64,000 nucleotides of DNA from NCBI GenBank assembly GCA_009192285.1, contig CM018603.1, positions 3,588,588 to 3,652,587 on the forward strand, given 5' to 3'. Each line of letters opens with the position of its first letter. Position 1 is the first letter of the stretch. This document shows positions 44,875 through 57,647 of the stretch, piece by piece. The notes beneath the pieces were generated by a model. The model saw only the letters and a program-made list of their open reading frames with translations, was not told the DNA's origin and made no database searches. The translations under genes were made by a program, and so were the position numbers. The stretch comes from Morchella semilibera. Lineage: Eukaryota > Ascomycota > Pezizomycetes > Pezizales > Morchellaceae.

Positions 44875-47584
44875 ATGCACGAAGTTATTTCAACACCGGC
44901 GGCCCAGAGCCAGCCTACAAAAAAGACTGCGCTTGTACAGGAGCGAAAATACAAATGCGCATATTGCTCAAGAGCGTTCAGCAGGTCAGAGCACAGGAGC
45001 AGACATGAGAGATCACGTAAGGAACTCACATTAGGGAGCGCGTCTTTGTTTTTTTGCTTGCTGACTCGTCGCGCGCTGTTTCTAGATACAAAGGAACGAC
45101 CTTTCAAATGCTTAAAGTGCCGAAGCACCTTTGTCAGGAGAGATTTGTTATTACGACACGACAGAACAGTTCATGCTAAGGATGGTGGTGTTCCGCTGCA
45201 CAGTGAAGTAAAGAGGAGATCTACAAAGAATGCTACATCAGCACCATCAAAACCAGCTATCACGATTGAACAAACTGCCATCGAGCAGCTAGAAGCAAGT
45301 AGTGATGGAATGGTAGATTTGGAAACAGCTGCGGCTTTGATGACTGAGCTTCATCATGCTGCAACTGTAGCGATAGATGAGCAGGAAATGCTGCAAGAAA
45401 AGTCAAGACGTTCAATGTCTTCAAACCCCGAGTCTGTGTTCGATCCCTCTGTGCCATATGCGCCTGGTGTAATTCCGGTTCAAAACATGTCCACTTGGGA
45501 TCCTCCTACTCCTTCATCGACCGCTGGGCCAGAACCCCCCAAGAAGCCAATATATGTCAAGTTCCCAGTCTTCCTCGCATGAGTCGGGAATGACATGGAG
45601 CTCAAGCAGCTTACAGCCGCCTTCTTACCGCAATACTATGGAGCGATCTCTCTCAGCTGATCCTTCGCGAGGAGGCTCGACTGTGACGCCAACCTCGTAC
45701 GCTTCTCCGAACCCTTGGTTCACGGGCCCTCCATCACCCGTAAATCCGTGTGGTGTCAGTGCTTCGTCACAGACCACTCCCCCACCAACCCCACCATCAG
45801 TAGAGTCAGACCACGACAGAAACATGGTGCTAGATAACATTCGTGAAATCGATGTCGATCGCGCTGTGCTTGACAAGTTCCGTTTGCCGAGTAAAAGTGC
45901 CTTAAACAGATACCTTTCTGCCTATTTCAACCTCTTCCACCACCATTTCCCATTCCTCCACCCAGCCTCATTCAGCCCTGGAAAGGTTGCCACCGCCATT
46001 GTTGTTGGCCGTGTTGTCTATCGGTGCTCTGTATACCTTCGAGAAGGAACAAGCGTAAGTCCATTTCCCAACGCCTGTAGGCTAGGTTTAATTCGAAATC
46101 TAACCGCTCTTTAGTTACACATTGCATTTGTCGGCGAAGGTTTTGGTAAACAACTTCCTTCACCGCCACCAGGAATATAACTCGCGTAACTGCCCGTTAT
46201 GGACTACTCAGACTTTATTGCTTAATACGATGTTCGCAAGCTGGAGTGGTGATGCAAAAGGGTTAGAGTGGACCTGCTCCATCAAAAACCTCCTTGCAAA
46301 TGTAAGTTCATTTATTCCACGCTTAAAAACTAAAAAAGAAGGAAAGAAGAAATGGGGTGCTAATTTTTCTGCTTAGATGGTTGCTGGTGGCAGGTATGAA
46401 TTGCAGCTGAGGACTGAACAGCGTGGGGATGATTTGCCTACTCGTGAAGAGTGGATTGAGGAAGAGGGCAGCAAGCGAACATACTTCGCTGTATACGTCT
46501 TCTTTGGTCTTCTCACATTGACATACAACCACCTTCCTGCAATTACTTACAATGAGTTTGATTCGCTTCCATTGCCTTGCTCGGAAACCTTGTGGAATAT
46601 GGATGGCTTTGATGACCATAGTTGGCGGGAACACCTCGTCAACGCCGCAGTCCCTACCTTCAAGGAAGCTCATTCGCGTCTTTTCAGGGGCGAGCCCCTC
46701 CAGTACAGCGCTTTTGCCGCACGCATTATGATTAATGCTCTCTTTATTGAAGTTTGGGGTGTCAAGAGAAGTCCTGAGATCCTTGACTCGGTTGTGTCAG
46801 AATATCGTGAAAAGCTCCGCGTCGCGCTAGATACCTGGCAACGAGCTTTGGATTATTGCACAACCGAAACTATGATCGTTCCTTTGACCGCCCCTCAGAA
46901 GGGCCACCCACTCGTCTTTAACGCTATGGCCATGTACCGCTGTACCATTGCAAGGCTTGAGGTCGACCTCGTTTCTATTCAGGAAGCTCTCCGCTTCCAC
47001 AACCCTAATGATGTCGCTCAGGCAATGACTTCTGCAGCTCATTCAATCCCGAGATCAGATGCCATGACAAGGGTTATCCAGCAGTGTTTCGAGTGTTTCC
47101 AGATCCCAGCGTTGATGGGTATCCGTTGGGTCGCAAGAACCTCCGCACTGAACTGGAGCGTGGAGCACCCGCTTTGCGGGTTCGAACTCATGTTGATTCT
47201 GAGCTTGTGGTTGTACAGACTCGAAGAGGAGAGCGAGGTTCAGCCACCTACCGAGGAGGAACAGGCAATGTTGACAAAAGTGAGGCATCTGTTTGATGAT
47301 GATTCGGTTGAGTTGTACGGATCAAGGCTGAGTGCCGCCGTTGCTATGGTCTGGGGAGGAATGGTTGATGAAGTGGTTGTTTGGGGGTGAGTCACAATCA
47401 CCTTGTTCCACTTTTAGTAAGGATATGTTCACTAACAAACAACAGTATTACCAAATTGCTTGGCGAATCCTTTAAAGTTCACTCTCACACACTCGCTCTC
47501 GGCGACGACATGGGTATGACTATGTCCTCCTCTTCCTCGCCCACACCTGAGGCAGAAGACGAAATGGAGAGTGAGCTTGAGTAG
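44875..47584 (+). CDS. C2H2 zinc-finger transcription factor with fungal_trans domain (frame offset inside)
   Basis: Segments are 44875-45016, 45086-46054, 46115-46301, 46377-47386 and 47446-47584. Two C2H2 fingers lie at the N-terminus: YKCAYCSRAFSRSEHRSRH, then, across intron 1, FKCLKCRSTFVRRDLLLRH. A Ser/Pro-rich linker follows, then the fungal_trans-like domain (FHHHFPFLHPASF, LAVLSIGALYTFEKE, FAVYVFFGLLTL). The C-terminus is acidic. It is a nuclear DNA-binding regulator; the target genes are unknown. The reading frame changes twice within 45086-46054: at or before a six-C run at 45535-45540, where a 64-nt intron at 45469-45532 is an alternative explanation, and at CCC 45976-45978, where no intron fits. 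On each side the protein continues naturally, so each offset behaves like one extra C. Confidence 0.8.
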
Positions 47585-50500
47585 TTATTCCTTTGGAAGA
47601 AGGAAGACATAAGATTGCTATTATTTTTCCGTTTATTTCTGTTTTATGTGTGAGCCTAATACCTTATGACTGTGATGAACATTTTCTTTCTGTTTCGCAT
47701 ATATCAACGCTTCTCTCTTCATTTCGGTTTTTTTTCTCTTTCAGATCCTTTTCCTTAATCTGTTCGACTTTCACCCTCCCCTTATTCATTTTTGTGAATA
47801 TGTTTTTTGTTTTGTTTTATTTTGAGGATGGCCCCCTTCCTCGTTGTCTCGTTTTTATCATGGCGTATTTGGCTCGGTTCACAGTCTATTGAGTTTTAGC
47901 ATGGATTGAGCGTTTTTCGTTTTTTTTTTGAGTTAATGTTTTTTTTGTTTCTTGTTTTTGAATTTTTTTTTGCATCTCATATGGTCATTGGTAGTGGATT
48001 TCGTCTTTTCTTGCGCGTGCAGGCAATCAGGGGGGCTTTGGGTACAGGTCTGCTTTATTGCGTTGAAAGATTTGGGTGGGTTTATCGGGGAACATGGATG
48101 GGTCGGTTTGCTTTGCTGTCTTTTTTTGGTTTTTTCCCTTCCTTATTCAAAAAACACTTGGAAAGGGCTCTGGACAGCCATTTTTGACGTGTGTGCGTCT
48201 AAAATCCTTTTATTGATGTTTCTACTTCTTTTTTCCACTTCTTCTTCTTCTTTACTCTTATCACCATAACGTAACTATTAGTTTTAGTAGTGGTATTAAC
48301 TTTCGTCTTATTATTTATTATTTACGACCTTCTACTCTACCCATTTCACTTGAAGTCCATGAACCGTATTGCTCTTAGTACTATTTCTGTGTTGGGGACG
48401 TGCTTCCCTTTATATAGATCTTGAAAAACGAAAAGAAGAATCATATGTGAGGGTTATTCGCAGCCTAGCGGGAAGGGGAAATGATATTAACTAGGAATTT
48501 CGAGCAGGATTGCCCAAATTGTACTTGCTTTTTCCTGTTCTTGTACGTATCTATTTGATAATTCCAGGCCTAATTATCTTGACTGAGATCCTTTGCCGCT
48601 GTTCACTGCTACTTTCCATCAATGGGGGTCAAACAAAAACAAAGCTGACCTGTCAGTTGCTGAGTGGTGACGTAAAGTGAAATAAGCAACTATGGGGATG
48701 TAGGTAAGTACACATTGTCACGACGACATGTAGTTCTCCAGCTAGCTAAGCCAAGTTCCTACTCCTCGACAACCCAGTCAAGGAGGCGGGGGGGGAGGGG
48801 GACGGTAGTGTTGATACACATATGTACTGTGAACGGTACATACATACATTCATAGCTCCAATCTGCTTGTCACTCTGTCACTTTAAAAGAAGGTCGGTTA
48901 CTGCTAGTTTGAGCGTTTCTGCATTTTACAGCAAGGATCTGGCATAGATTGATGACAGACAGGTACCTAGAGATCGAGAAAGCCTCCCCGCTGGTTACCC
49001 TTTCTGTTGTTGTTATTGTTGTTATTGTTTTTTTTTTTGTTATTATTGAGGTCATTATCCAATAGATGCACGCGGATGGTACCGCTCGCTTGAGGCAAGT
49101 AGCGGGCTCAGGGTTCTTTTTTTGTCCAAATGTTCCCTAGATTCCCTGTGGCCGTTCGTGGGTTTATCGGAGAGCCTCCGCTCTTGGGGCCGTGGGGAGG
49201 TTCGTGTCGGACAGACAGCGCACATTTCTCCGTGTATTCGTTACATCGTGACTTTTAGTTCGTTTTTTTGCGTTTGTTGTTGCTGTTGTTGCCGTCGGTC
49301 GTGTGAACGGTGGTGGATGTGGGGTGTTTTTGCGGGGTGAGCTAAACCAAACTAGAGTAAAATAGTACGTACCCTTTTTAGTACCCTTAATACCCTTGAT
49401 CGTGAACGGACTGCTGAGAAAGAGAGACGGGCGTGTGACACCCTCCTAGTCACTCACTCCTCCTCCTCTTCATCCACCCCCACCCCCGCAAAAATACATG
49501 TAAAGCCTCGTAGAGAGAGGCTCCATTGTGGTTCGACTAGTCCTGATCGGACGGGGGGGATGCGACGGACGTGAGCTCGCGAATCTGGCGGGGTTGGAAA
49601 TGGAACCTTCAGCCCGAAATTAAAGGATTAGATTCAAGACCAAGGTAGGTCATAGCTACATACATGGTCTGGTACTCTAGCTGTAGCTGTATGGATGTGG
49701 GGATGTCAACATCAGCTTGTTACAGCTGGGTTTTTGTAATCACATACGTAGGGAAGGATGCTATTCGCGAAAAGCAAGAACCAGAAGCAGCTGCTGCTGC
49801 TGCTGCTTCTGTTGCTGCAGAGTATCAAGTTCGCATATATCATTGGCTTTTTGGACGCCCTCGTGGTATATCTGTCAGTGCGTTGATCAGCGTTGTCGTC
49901 GTTCTCTGTGGCTCAGTTGAAGAAATCAATCTCTCGGCGAAGGAGGGATTTTTGCAGGAGGTCAAATGATATGAAGCTCTGTCAGTCAAAGTTAGATGGC
50001 CTCTTTCTCTCTCTCTCTTCAAGCTGATGCTCCTCCACCACCACTCCGAGGAAAGCGCACCTATAGTGAAGCGTTTATAATTAAATTACACATGGTTTGT
50101 TTTTTTTGTTTTTTGTTTCTCTCTCTCCTATGTAGCTCCTTGGGGGGTGATGAACTTATGATGGCACATTTATCATCTTTCCTCTCTCCCTTGACAAGAG
50201 ACCACACGCACACCATCAACCTTTGTTTTTCCGCATCCACCCTCCATTCTTTTCTTCTGTCTTGTCTTGTCTTGTCCACCCACTCAACAACTCCCTGTGT
50301 GCACGGTTCCCAACAATCGAATATGCATTGGTGGAGGCGGAAATATCTAGGGTTTTTTTGTTTTTCTATCTTTGCCTCCCTTCTTCTTCTTCCTTACATA
50401 CCACACCTTACCTTACCTTACCACCCCCCTCTCCCCTCCGCTCGATCGATCCCGGGAGTGTTTCTCCATTTCGCGAGTATATATTTGCTTTTTTCGCCCC

Positions 50501-53500
50501 ACTTCCATCCTCAAAGGTTCGAACATAGTTAACCCGCAGGCTTGATGAGGTGCAAAACGTGACTTTTTTCCCCGTTCCAAACGTCACTTGCTGTGTGTCC
50601 CGGGTTTTTTCCTTACATATTTGGCGGAGAACAATAACCCATGGTGTTACACAACCGCTAGTCGCAGACAAGCAAGCAAAAAAAAAAGAAGGAAACAAAA
50701 AAAAAGAACAAAAAAAATAGAGAAAAACGACTTATGTTTCGGCGTAAACCCGGGTATAGGAAATAACCCTGTTTGTGACACGTTCGGTGTTTTATTACTT
50801 CTGATATTCTACATATCTATTCTACACACTCGGAGCCCCCGGCCCGCGCATATAGCAATCTATATCTGAGCATATATAGCACCTACCGACATGACGAGCT
50901 AACCCACCGTTTATTACACCAATCCAAACATCTGGCCGTTTCCTCTTTTCTTTTTTCCCTTTCCTGCTCGAAATGATCCTGGTTGCTGGTTTTGCGGGGT
51001 GTTCCTGATTTACCGGGACGAGCCTTTGAGTTTAGTTGCGGGGTCAAACGGCGGCTTTGAGCCTTTTACATGGTTATTTGGGAGGTCCTGTTTGTCTTGG
51101 AACACCGTGGAGGGCTTCTGGAGCCGGACCCCACTTAAAGCCAACACTAGGGGAAAATCGGGTGGGTGTGGTGGTCGTAGAAAGAGGTGTCGCAAGTTGC
51201 GTGGGGCAAAGATGGGTTGGGGTTGGGGTCACAGATAATCACTCGTTTAATAAAGCTTGGCCTCTCTTATAAACCTTAAGCAACATAGCCACCCCACTGA
51301 GAACCGACACCCGGTAACGTCACTCCCAAGTAGCTCTAAGCATCAATGCGCAGTCCGGAGGCGCATTACTCCTTCATTCGTGTCAAAACGAAATAGAGTC
51401 ACCACCAATACCTAATTCCCTCATGGATCTTTAAAATATCATATAGACCTATCGAGGAGATATAGAGGCCAAGAACTGCAGAGGAGTCACTGGGTGTTGG
51501 AATTGTTACTGTTGGTCTCAGTGTTGTTCTAAAGATGATGGGATTCTTCAAACTTCGGGAGCCTCTGTCTTTCGTCACCCACGAGTCAAAACTACCTATT
51601 TGTATCAGGACTGTTTACGATAGAATGATGGATAACCATGTTTTCCTTTTCCCTTTTTTTTTTTTTTCCTGCTCTTATCGCAAACTGTTGAACTGGGCTC
51701 GATCTGAATGGTGCCAATTCGCCAATTCAGCAGTAAACTGGCAGATGATCGAACGGTCACGGCCAAGCTCAAAATCCGCATCTCAGCTCTAGCTGTAGAC
51801 TGCAAGCTGGAGAGGCTGAGTTTACATAGCAGCTGGCTTCGAGTAACTTTGAAATGGTGCCCCGTCCATCATTGAATTACAGCAACACCGCAAAGGCTAC
51901 ACGACGCTGCAGATGTTTCCCCCCAATCGGACTGGTTCCCAAGACACCCCTTCTGTGGAGTGTATGAGTTTTAGGGTTAAAGTTGCTGCGCCGTAACGCA
52001 CTAATCAGAGTCCCTGAGTATCCTGGAGGTGCCACTCTGTCAAGATCCCAGACCTTTATATTTTCTACCCCCCCAAGGTCATATCACACAATGTAATTGA
52101 CTGAGTGTATTATATCAACAACCCAACGATTACGGAATCAATTCCACATAACACTTAGGGTTAAAGAAAAGTAACGACTATCCACCAGCCGATCCTTGCT
52201 GCACCCTCTCTTCTTCTCTCCCGGGTACGTTTCAGGCGGGCGAACCACCGCTGCGGGATTTTCTGGGGGCCACGTTTTTTGGAGGGGAGAAGGGAGGGAA
52301 GGGAGGGAGGGAGGGAGGGGCCAAAATATGGTGGGGTTAGCTACATATAAATAAATACCCCAAGAGATGGAAGATCTAGCTCCCGGGTAAGTATCTTGTT
52401 GGTTATTCTATTAATCTTCCGGATGGTCAAAGGGGTTTACTGGAGCCTGGAGTCTGGTGATAAAAGGCCTAGCCCTCAGGATATGGCCTATGGCAGCCAA
52501 GAACTGGCACGTTAAAGGACTATCAGGGTCATGCATTTTTACCGTACTTGGGAACATGTGTTTCGAGTTGAGTTGCTTTGCTTTGCTGTGCTGCTGCATA
52601 TCATATTATTCAAGCCTTTAGAATATGACGGTGAGATTAAAGGGAAGGTTCTGGAGAAAAAGAAGAGTTCCTTCTAGATGTCTGCCTAATGTAACCCGTG
52701 CATACGCATTTTTAGGCAATTTTCCGGGATGTGGGAGAGGAACCTCGAACCATTGGTAAGTTGGGATAATTATTCGTTACATGCATATCAGGTATGTAGA
52801 GCAGGTAAGAGTGATCTGAAAGTATGTGTGGATGGTGCCTGTGATCTAAGAGATGTTGAAGAGTACAGTATGTATGTATGAAGAAAGTGTAAAGTATAGT
52901 TCCATACACACATGTACTTACGAAGAGAGAGAGAGAGGGAGAGAGAGGGAGAGAGAGAAGAGAGAGAGGGGTAACTTACCAATGGTTGGGACCGGCATGA
53001 ATGGAGATTCAATATCCCTCATTGACCCGATCCGACATTCAAATATCTCAAAGTCAACGAAGCGTGACCAGCAGGAACAGCCACACTTATGCCATAAGTT
53101 ATGCATAAAACCAGGTTCTCTCGGCTGCAGCGTGACGAGTTTCAGTTGTAAGTGTGCACGTGCACTGTTTCAGACCCTGTCACTTCACAGCACATCACTC
53201 ACCCACTACTTTGCCAACTCACCACTTAACCCCTTAGGAGAATGTAGATGCGTATAGACTACATGTCGACAACATATGCATATGTCTGGTTTCCTTTTTG
53301 CTGGAGGAGTAAAATACCCTATCCAAAGTCCTGATACAGGGTTAAAAAGTTCACGTAGAGTACAAGCTCGAAACTACATATGTAGAATAAAGTACCTACA
53401 GCATTCTACATACTCATAAAAGAGGAGAATTACCAGCGGTGTGGAGTAGAGTATGTAAGTACTACATGTATGTAGGTAGAGAGTAGGTGATCTTACTCTA

Positions 53501-54336
53501 GTTGCCTAATACCTGCTCCAGCTACCTATCGCACGGTAAATATCCCAAAGAGCCGGCGAACTTGAGGGAGAGAGACACTCACATACACAATACCATCATC
53601 ATCACCCTTACCTCACCTTGGGGGTTGTAATTTCTCCCGGGAATCGAACAAATAGCCCCCCAAGTAGGAAGGATATTGATAGCCACCACAACCACCACCA
53701 CCCCCCAACCCAACCCCCTCCCTTCGATACGGGAGTTTCACTTCTTGCTCTGATCCTCCTCCTTGCATACTAGATTTATGCCCTCTTCTCGAATGACCTA
53801 CACCAGAGTGGGGGTGGGGACCCTGTTCTACTGTTCTAGTGTTGTGGAGAGGAAGGCTGGTTTTTAATTTTCCGAAATAAATCCGAGGTGCCCCGCGTAT
53901 ACGTAGAGCAGAACATCATGCGGTAACACAGCGACCGACAGCCAACAACGCGACTCAACGCAACCCAGTTGCCCCTTGGTCCGTGCGCACTATACAGTAT
54001 GCAAAAAAAGGGCCAGCAACATCGAGTAGGGAGGAGAAGGAGGAGGTACCTGGAGTAGAGCCTGTAGAGGTACAGAACCAGCGACAACCCTCCCCCCTTT
54101 CTTTACTACGATACACCGCACTGAAAGGGGGTGTTGTGGGACTGCAGCATTGGTACAACATAGACACCTTGTAGGTACCCGGCACTTCCTTGAGCTACAA
54201 CTCTCCCCAGAAAGAAAAAAAAATAATTTACATCCCATCCATCCCATCACCCAGGTACCAAGGTACAGTCAATCAAAAAGTCCCTAGCCCCCCACCACCC
54301 CGCACAGTTCCAAATTACACGTCAAAAAAAAAAAAG
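47585..54336. other. Gene-poor region, 6.7 kb
   Basis: No supported gene. It begins with a T-rich region (47600-48300) that is probably the 3' region of the C2H2 gene. Later come a CTG/GTT-rich tract at 49780-49830, CT-rich sequence at 50110-50460, an A-rich tract at 50670-50720, GGGA repeats near 52290, a GA microsatellite at 52924-52970 inside a possible inverted repeat (52748-52987), and CCACC tracts near 53690. A two-exon minus-strand reading around 52918-53106 was considered and rejected. Confidence 0.55.
52748..52987. repeat. 15-bp inverted repeats around a GA microsatellite
   Basis: AACCATTGGTAAGTT at 52748-52762 is exactly repeated in reverse complement at 52973-52987. The interior is about 210 bp and contains (GA)n at 52924-52970. 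It may be a small non-autonomous element; no target duplication is obvious. Confidence 0.35.
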
Positions 54337-55199
54337 ATGTCAACAGCTCTAAACTTATCCCTGAAGCAACTCCCGCGGTCCGCCTTCACGAAGGAAAATT
54401 TGCCCGGTCTGATACGGGATGGATTGGACTTTGTCCGCACAATCCCACACTCCCGGGAATACAAGTCGGAAACAAGGTTGACGTCAAATGGTCCTTGGCA
54501 AAGTCTGATGCCGATATCAAGGTCTACAGCACAACACACACAAGGAGCGCTGGACGAGTAGGGTGACGGTTGCGCCAGGGGTCCCATATGAGGTTGTGAG
54601 GAAAATTTTGGTCGAGGAGAAGACTGAGGCCGAGTTGGAGTATCTGTGTAAGCCAGAGGATACAATGGAGGTGACCGCAACTGAATACTTTGAGGACCTG
54701 AAGATACGGCTAGAAGGTACATACTTTGAACCTCTGTTTAGCATATTTATTAGTAGTGGTACGCACCTGGATTACTAACTAAACCAGATGTACACAAGTT
54801 GCTGCACGTCCAAGCGTTCTCTGCAAGGGAGTTCCTGATAACCATTATTTCTCATGACCTACCGGATTCAGAGAACGGACTGCGCTCATTCATTGTTATC
54901 TCTATGCCTTTAGAGGGCAATGTGAGGTCTGAGTCCGCAGTTCTTGGAGAATATATATCGGTGGATTATGTTCACGAGCTTGAAGAAGGCGGAGTGGAAA
55001 TACTCTTGGCTTTATGTGTAAGTTATACACGCCGGTATTAAATAAAACTGAACTAACGCTACTACCAACACCATAGAGCGATGCGAAAGGTTCTATCCCG
55101 AGATGGATGCAGAATATGGCGATGACCACTCAGGTATTTGGTGATGGCCGGTTGTGTTTGGATTATCTTTTGAAGAAGTCCCAGGGCGGAAAGCAGTAG
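54337..55199 (+). CDS. DUF3074 (START-like) protein locus with a frame offset near its 5' end
   Basis: Segments are 54337-54716, 54788-55017 and 55077-55199; both introns have a CTAAC branch site. The C-terminal part carries the DUF3074 wording: YISVDYVHELEEGGVEI and then, across the last intron, SDAKGSIPRWMQNMAM. DUF3074 is a fungal branch of the START lipid-binding superfamily with no assigned ligand. The N-terminal part (MSTALNLSLKQLPRS...) starts in one frame. A middle piece (VDVKWSLAKSDADIKVYS) reads in a second frame from about 54465. The rest (KERWTSRVTVAPGVPYEVV) reads in a third from about 54542, the latter after a CACACACA run. I found no splice pair for either change; each behaves like one missing base. 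It is either a decaying gene or a locus with assembly indels. Confidence 0.62.
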
Positions 55200-55949
55200 T
55201 AACAGGGACTACTGTGTAATCGATATTAGCTGCATATACATATTTCTTATCCCATTATAGATCATGTTGTTAAAGAATACAGTAGAGTACATTATGTATA
55301 GACTAGAACCAGGGTCGATTTGCAATGCATTTTAGACGACATACATACATACAACTTAATCAACACCCCGCACTGGTATGTTGAGTAAGAGGATATGCGT
55401 AGGCTGAATCCAATGGATGCGCCAATCCGGAAATGATAGTTTCGTGAAAATATAACCTTACATGAAACATGCAGGTCCCCGATGAGTTATGTATCATATC
55501 GCGATGGTGTTCGGCATTGAGCCGTTCATTGAAACATGGAGGGTACGGAAAGTGCGTAATTAATAGCAGCTACTGGTAATGGTCCCTATTCGTCCTTGTG
55601 GCCGGGAAAATCAATGTCAAGCTTGAGACGATCATGCCCGCACCTGCATGCAGGCGGGGATATGTGTGTGTGGGGGGGGGGGGGGGAACCTGGTGCTTAT
55701 GTCATTACCCACGTTGCTACAATTAACTAATTGCAGCAACTCCATTAGTCAGTTGAAATACTTTTTTACTATTTAGTTGTCTAATTGGAGGGTTGGTAAT
55801 TCAACTCCACGGACTTGTTCCTTGAATCAGAGTCGATGGCTTCCTGGATTCAACCAGTCTCTTCTCCCAAACTCCAGCCCCTTAAAAAGCATGCTGCTGC
55901 GATCTGCCGTCTAAGAACCAACACACTACCCTTCCACTCACATTTAGTC
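55200..55949. other. Intergenic
   Basis: No gene. It contains a G-run at 55672-55686 and a 28-bp near-perfect hairpin at 55713-55740 (GTTGCTACAATTA against TAATTGCAGCAAC), followed by a second weaker palindrome around ATTAG/CTAAT to about 55790. The last 100 bp are the leader of the next small gene. Confidence 0.55.
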
Positions 55950-56273
55950 ATGTCGTTTGTATCCGCCACACCGTCTGTTAAGGCTCGTCTGGCCCACCTA
56001 AAAGCTAAGCTCAAGGATTACGAGGACCAGCGCGACACGCAGAACCGTGTGGTAGCAGGGCTATGGTCGCAGTATGTTAAGAAGTTTGAGGAGGAGGCTG
56101 CGCTGAGGAAAAAGATTGATAGCTATGTAAAAGATGATACAGAGGAGTGTAAGAGGTTGGAGAAGGAGCTAGAAAGGGCCACCGGGACGGTGCTGGAGTT
56201 GGGGGTGGCGAAGAGCGCGGCGTCAGCAGAGGTAAGGAGACTGACAAAGAAAATTGCGGCGAAAAAAGATTAA
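55950..56273 (+). CDS. Small coiled-coil protein of unknown function
   Basis: A single exon of 107 aa starting at MSFVSATPSVKARL. Almost the whole length is a predicted amphipathic coiled coil rich in Lys and Glu (KLKDYEDQRD, CKRLEKELERA, AEVRRLTKKIAAKKD). There is no signal peptide or membrane helix. An upstream in-frame ATG at 55836 would add 38 residues of non-helical sequence (MASWIQPVSS...) that look less protein-like, so I take the later start. I do not recognise the family. Many small coiled-coil subunits look like this, so no function is proposed. Confidence 0.6.
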   Translation: MSFVSATPSVKARLAHLKAKLKDYEDQRDTQNRVVAGLWSQYVKKFEEEAALRKKIDSYVKDDTEECKRLEKELERATGTVLELGVAKSAASAEVRRLTKKIAAKKD

Positions 56274-57647
56274 GATGGCGGTTATGGGGGGTCTGCGGTT
56301 TTCTGTAACTTGAGAGGGGTAGAATGGTGAAGCTGATGAGCGCTAAGGTGGAGCTGGTACTGAGCAGGTTTCCTTGAGGTTTCGGAGGGACAGCAGACTG
56401 TGACGTTCTAACCTGTTTTAGAAGAGGGGCAAAACAGGATATTACGAGTAGAATTGGATGGCTTTAGGGGTTACAAGTGGAATGCGGCCGGAGGCCGCAT
56501 ATATATATATAGTTGTGTGTATTCTAGGCCGTAATTCGTCTCTGCCCGTGACCGGCCGATATAATCTTTTAATAGCACTGTTTTGTCCATTTAGTTGAGT
56601 CCGTTTGTGAAAGCTTGGGGGGTTCAGGAATCTAGAGATGATATATAAAGGATTATAGACATGCCCTTTGATACAGCAATGGTGTACAATCCCCTCTTAA
56701 TGTAGCTTCCCTGGGAGCGATCTTTGTCAGTGCATGTATATATGCTTCTAGTATATGCAAACCATCTTGGCTAATAGAAATGCTTCCTGACGATGGACAA
56801 GCTTATACTGTTTAGAGATGATGAAACGAACACTTTTGTCTTGTTTGTACGAGCTTCTTCGGTCTCGTTGTCACGTTCATCCGATAGGAAAGAATTGCAG
56901 TCATAAACTATCACTCGAGGTATCACCAGGCTAGGTGAGTTTATCATATCAACCTTGATACTACCCGAGGATGAGATACTCTTGACACATCACGGATTAA
57001 CAGTAGCAAGGCTCACTTCTAAGGCTCTCTTCCTACTGGCCTACGTACTATGATAGTTTCCATAGCCTCTTATCCAGGGTCGTCGATTACAAGATACTTG
57101 TATTGCCACGACCTCTCGAGGTTAGGTTGAAAGGCGAGGGGCAGTGTCATTTTGCGGTTATTAGTGTAGGGGGAGGGGGCGGCGTGACACTCTACCAACT
57201 AGTCTGTGTTTATGGGTGAGTCCTAGCACTATGAGATATGGGGAGTGGGGAGGGGGGGGGGGTGGGAATCGATTTTCTTTCACGCACATACCTGGTGATA
57301 CCTGGTGATGGTGATGAGGTTTAAAAATAAGGGAATAATTTAATCAAGTAAGTGCGCTGAAGCTACTAGACATATATAATATATGTACAAACCGAAGGAT
57401 TGAGTGAAAGAAAGGAAGAAAGAAAGAAGGGGTGAAAATTGATATAGTGGTTGAGGTTCTACGGGAACCGTGGAGAGTAGATACATGTATACATGCACTA
57501 AATGAGGGTGGAGACATACCCATTGTGCCTTTGACGGCCTCATAGCTTACCCCTCCACACCTAAACCTCAAACTATCAACACACACAGAATTTTCATAGA
57601 ACACTACCACAGAACTTCTTGATCTAAATTACCAATCATTCACCACC
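56274..57647. other. Intergenic
   Basis: No gene. It includes ATATATATATA near 56500, a G-run near 57250, a repeated CATACCTGGTGATACCTGGTGATGGTGATG at about 57290-57316 and purine-rich sequence near 57410. The last 100 bp are the A/C-rich leader of the next small gene. Confidence 0.55.

Noticed and set aside
49664-49969. 101-codon plus-strand frame with an Ala run
   Set aside because: Driven by a CTG/GCT repeat; no domain or conserved context.
52918-53106. Minus-strand exon-like frame (FVDFEIFECRIGSMRD) ending at a GTAAGT
   Set aside because: No partner exon found; the GTAAGT belongs to the inverted repeat at 52973-52987.
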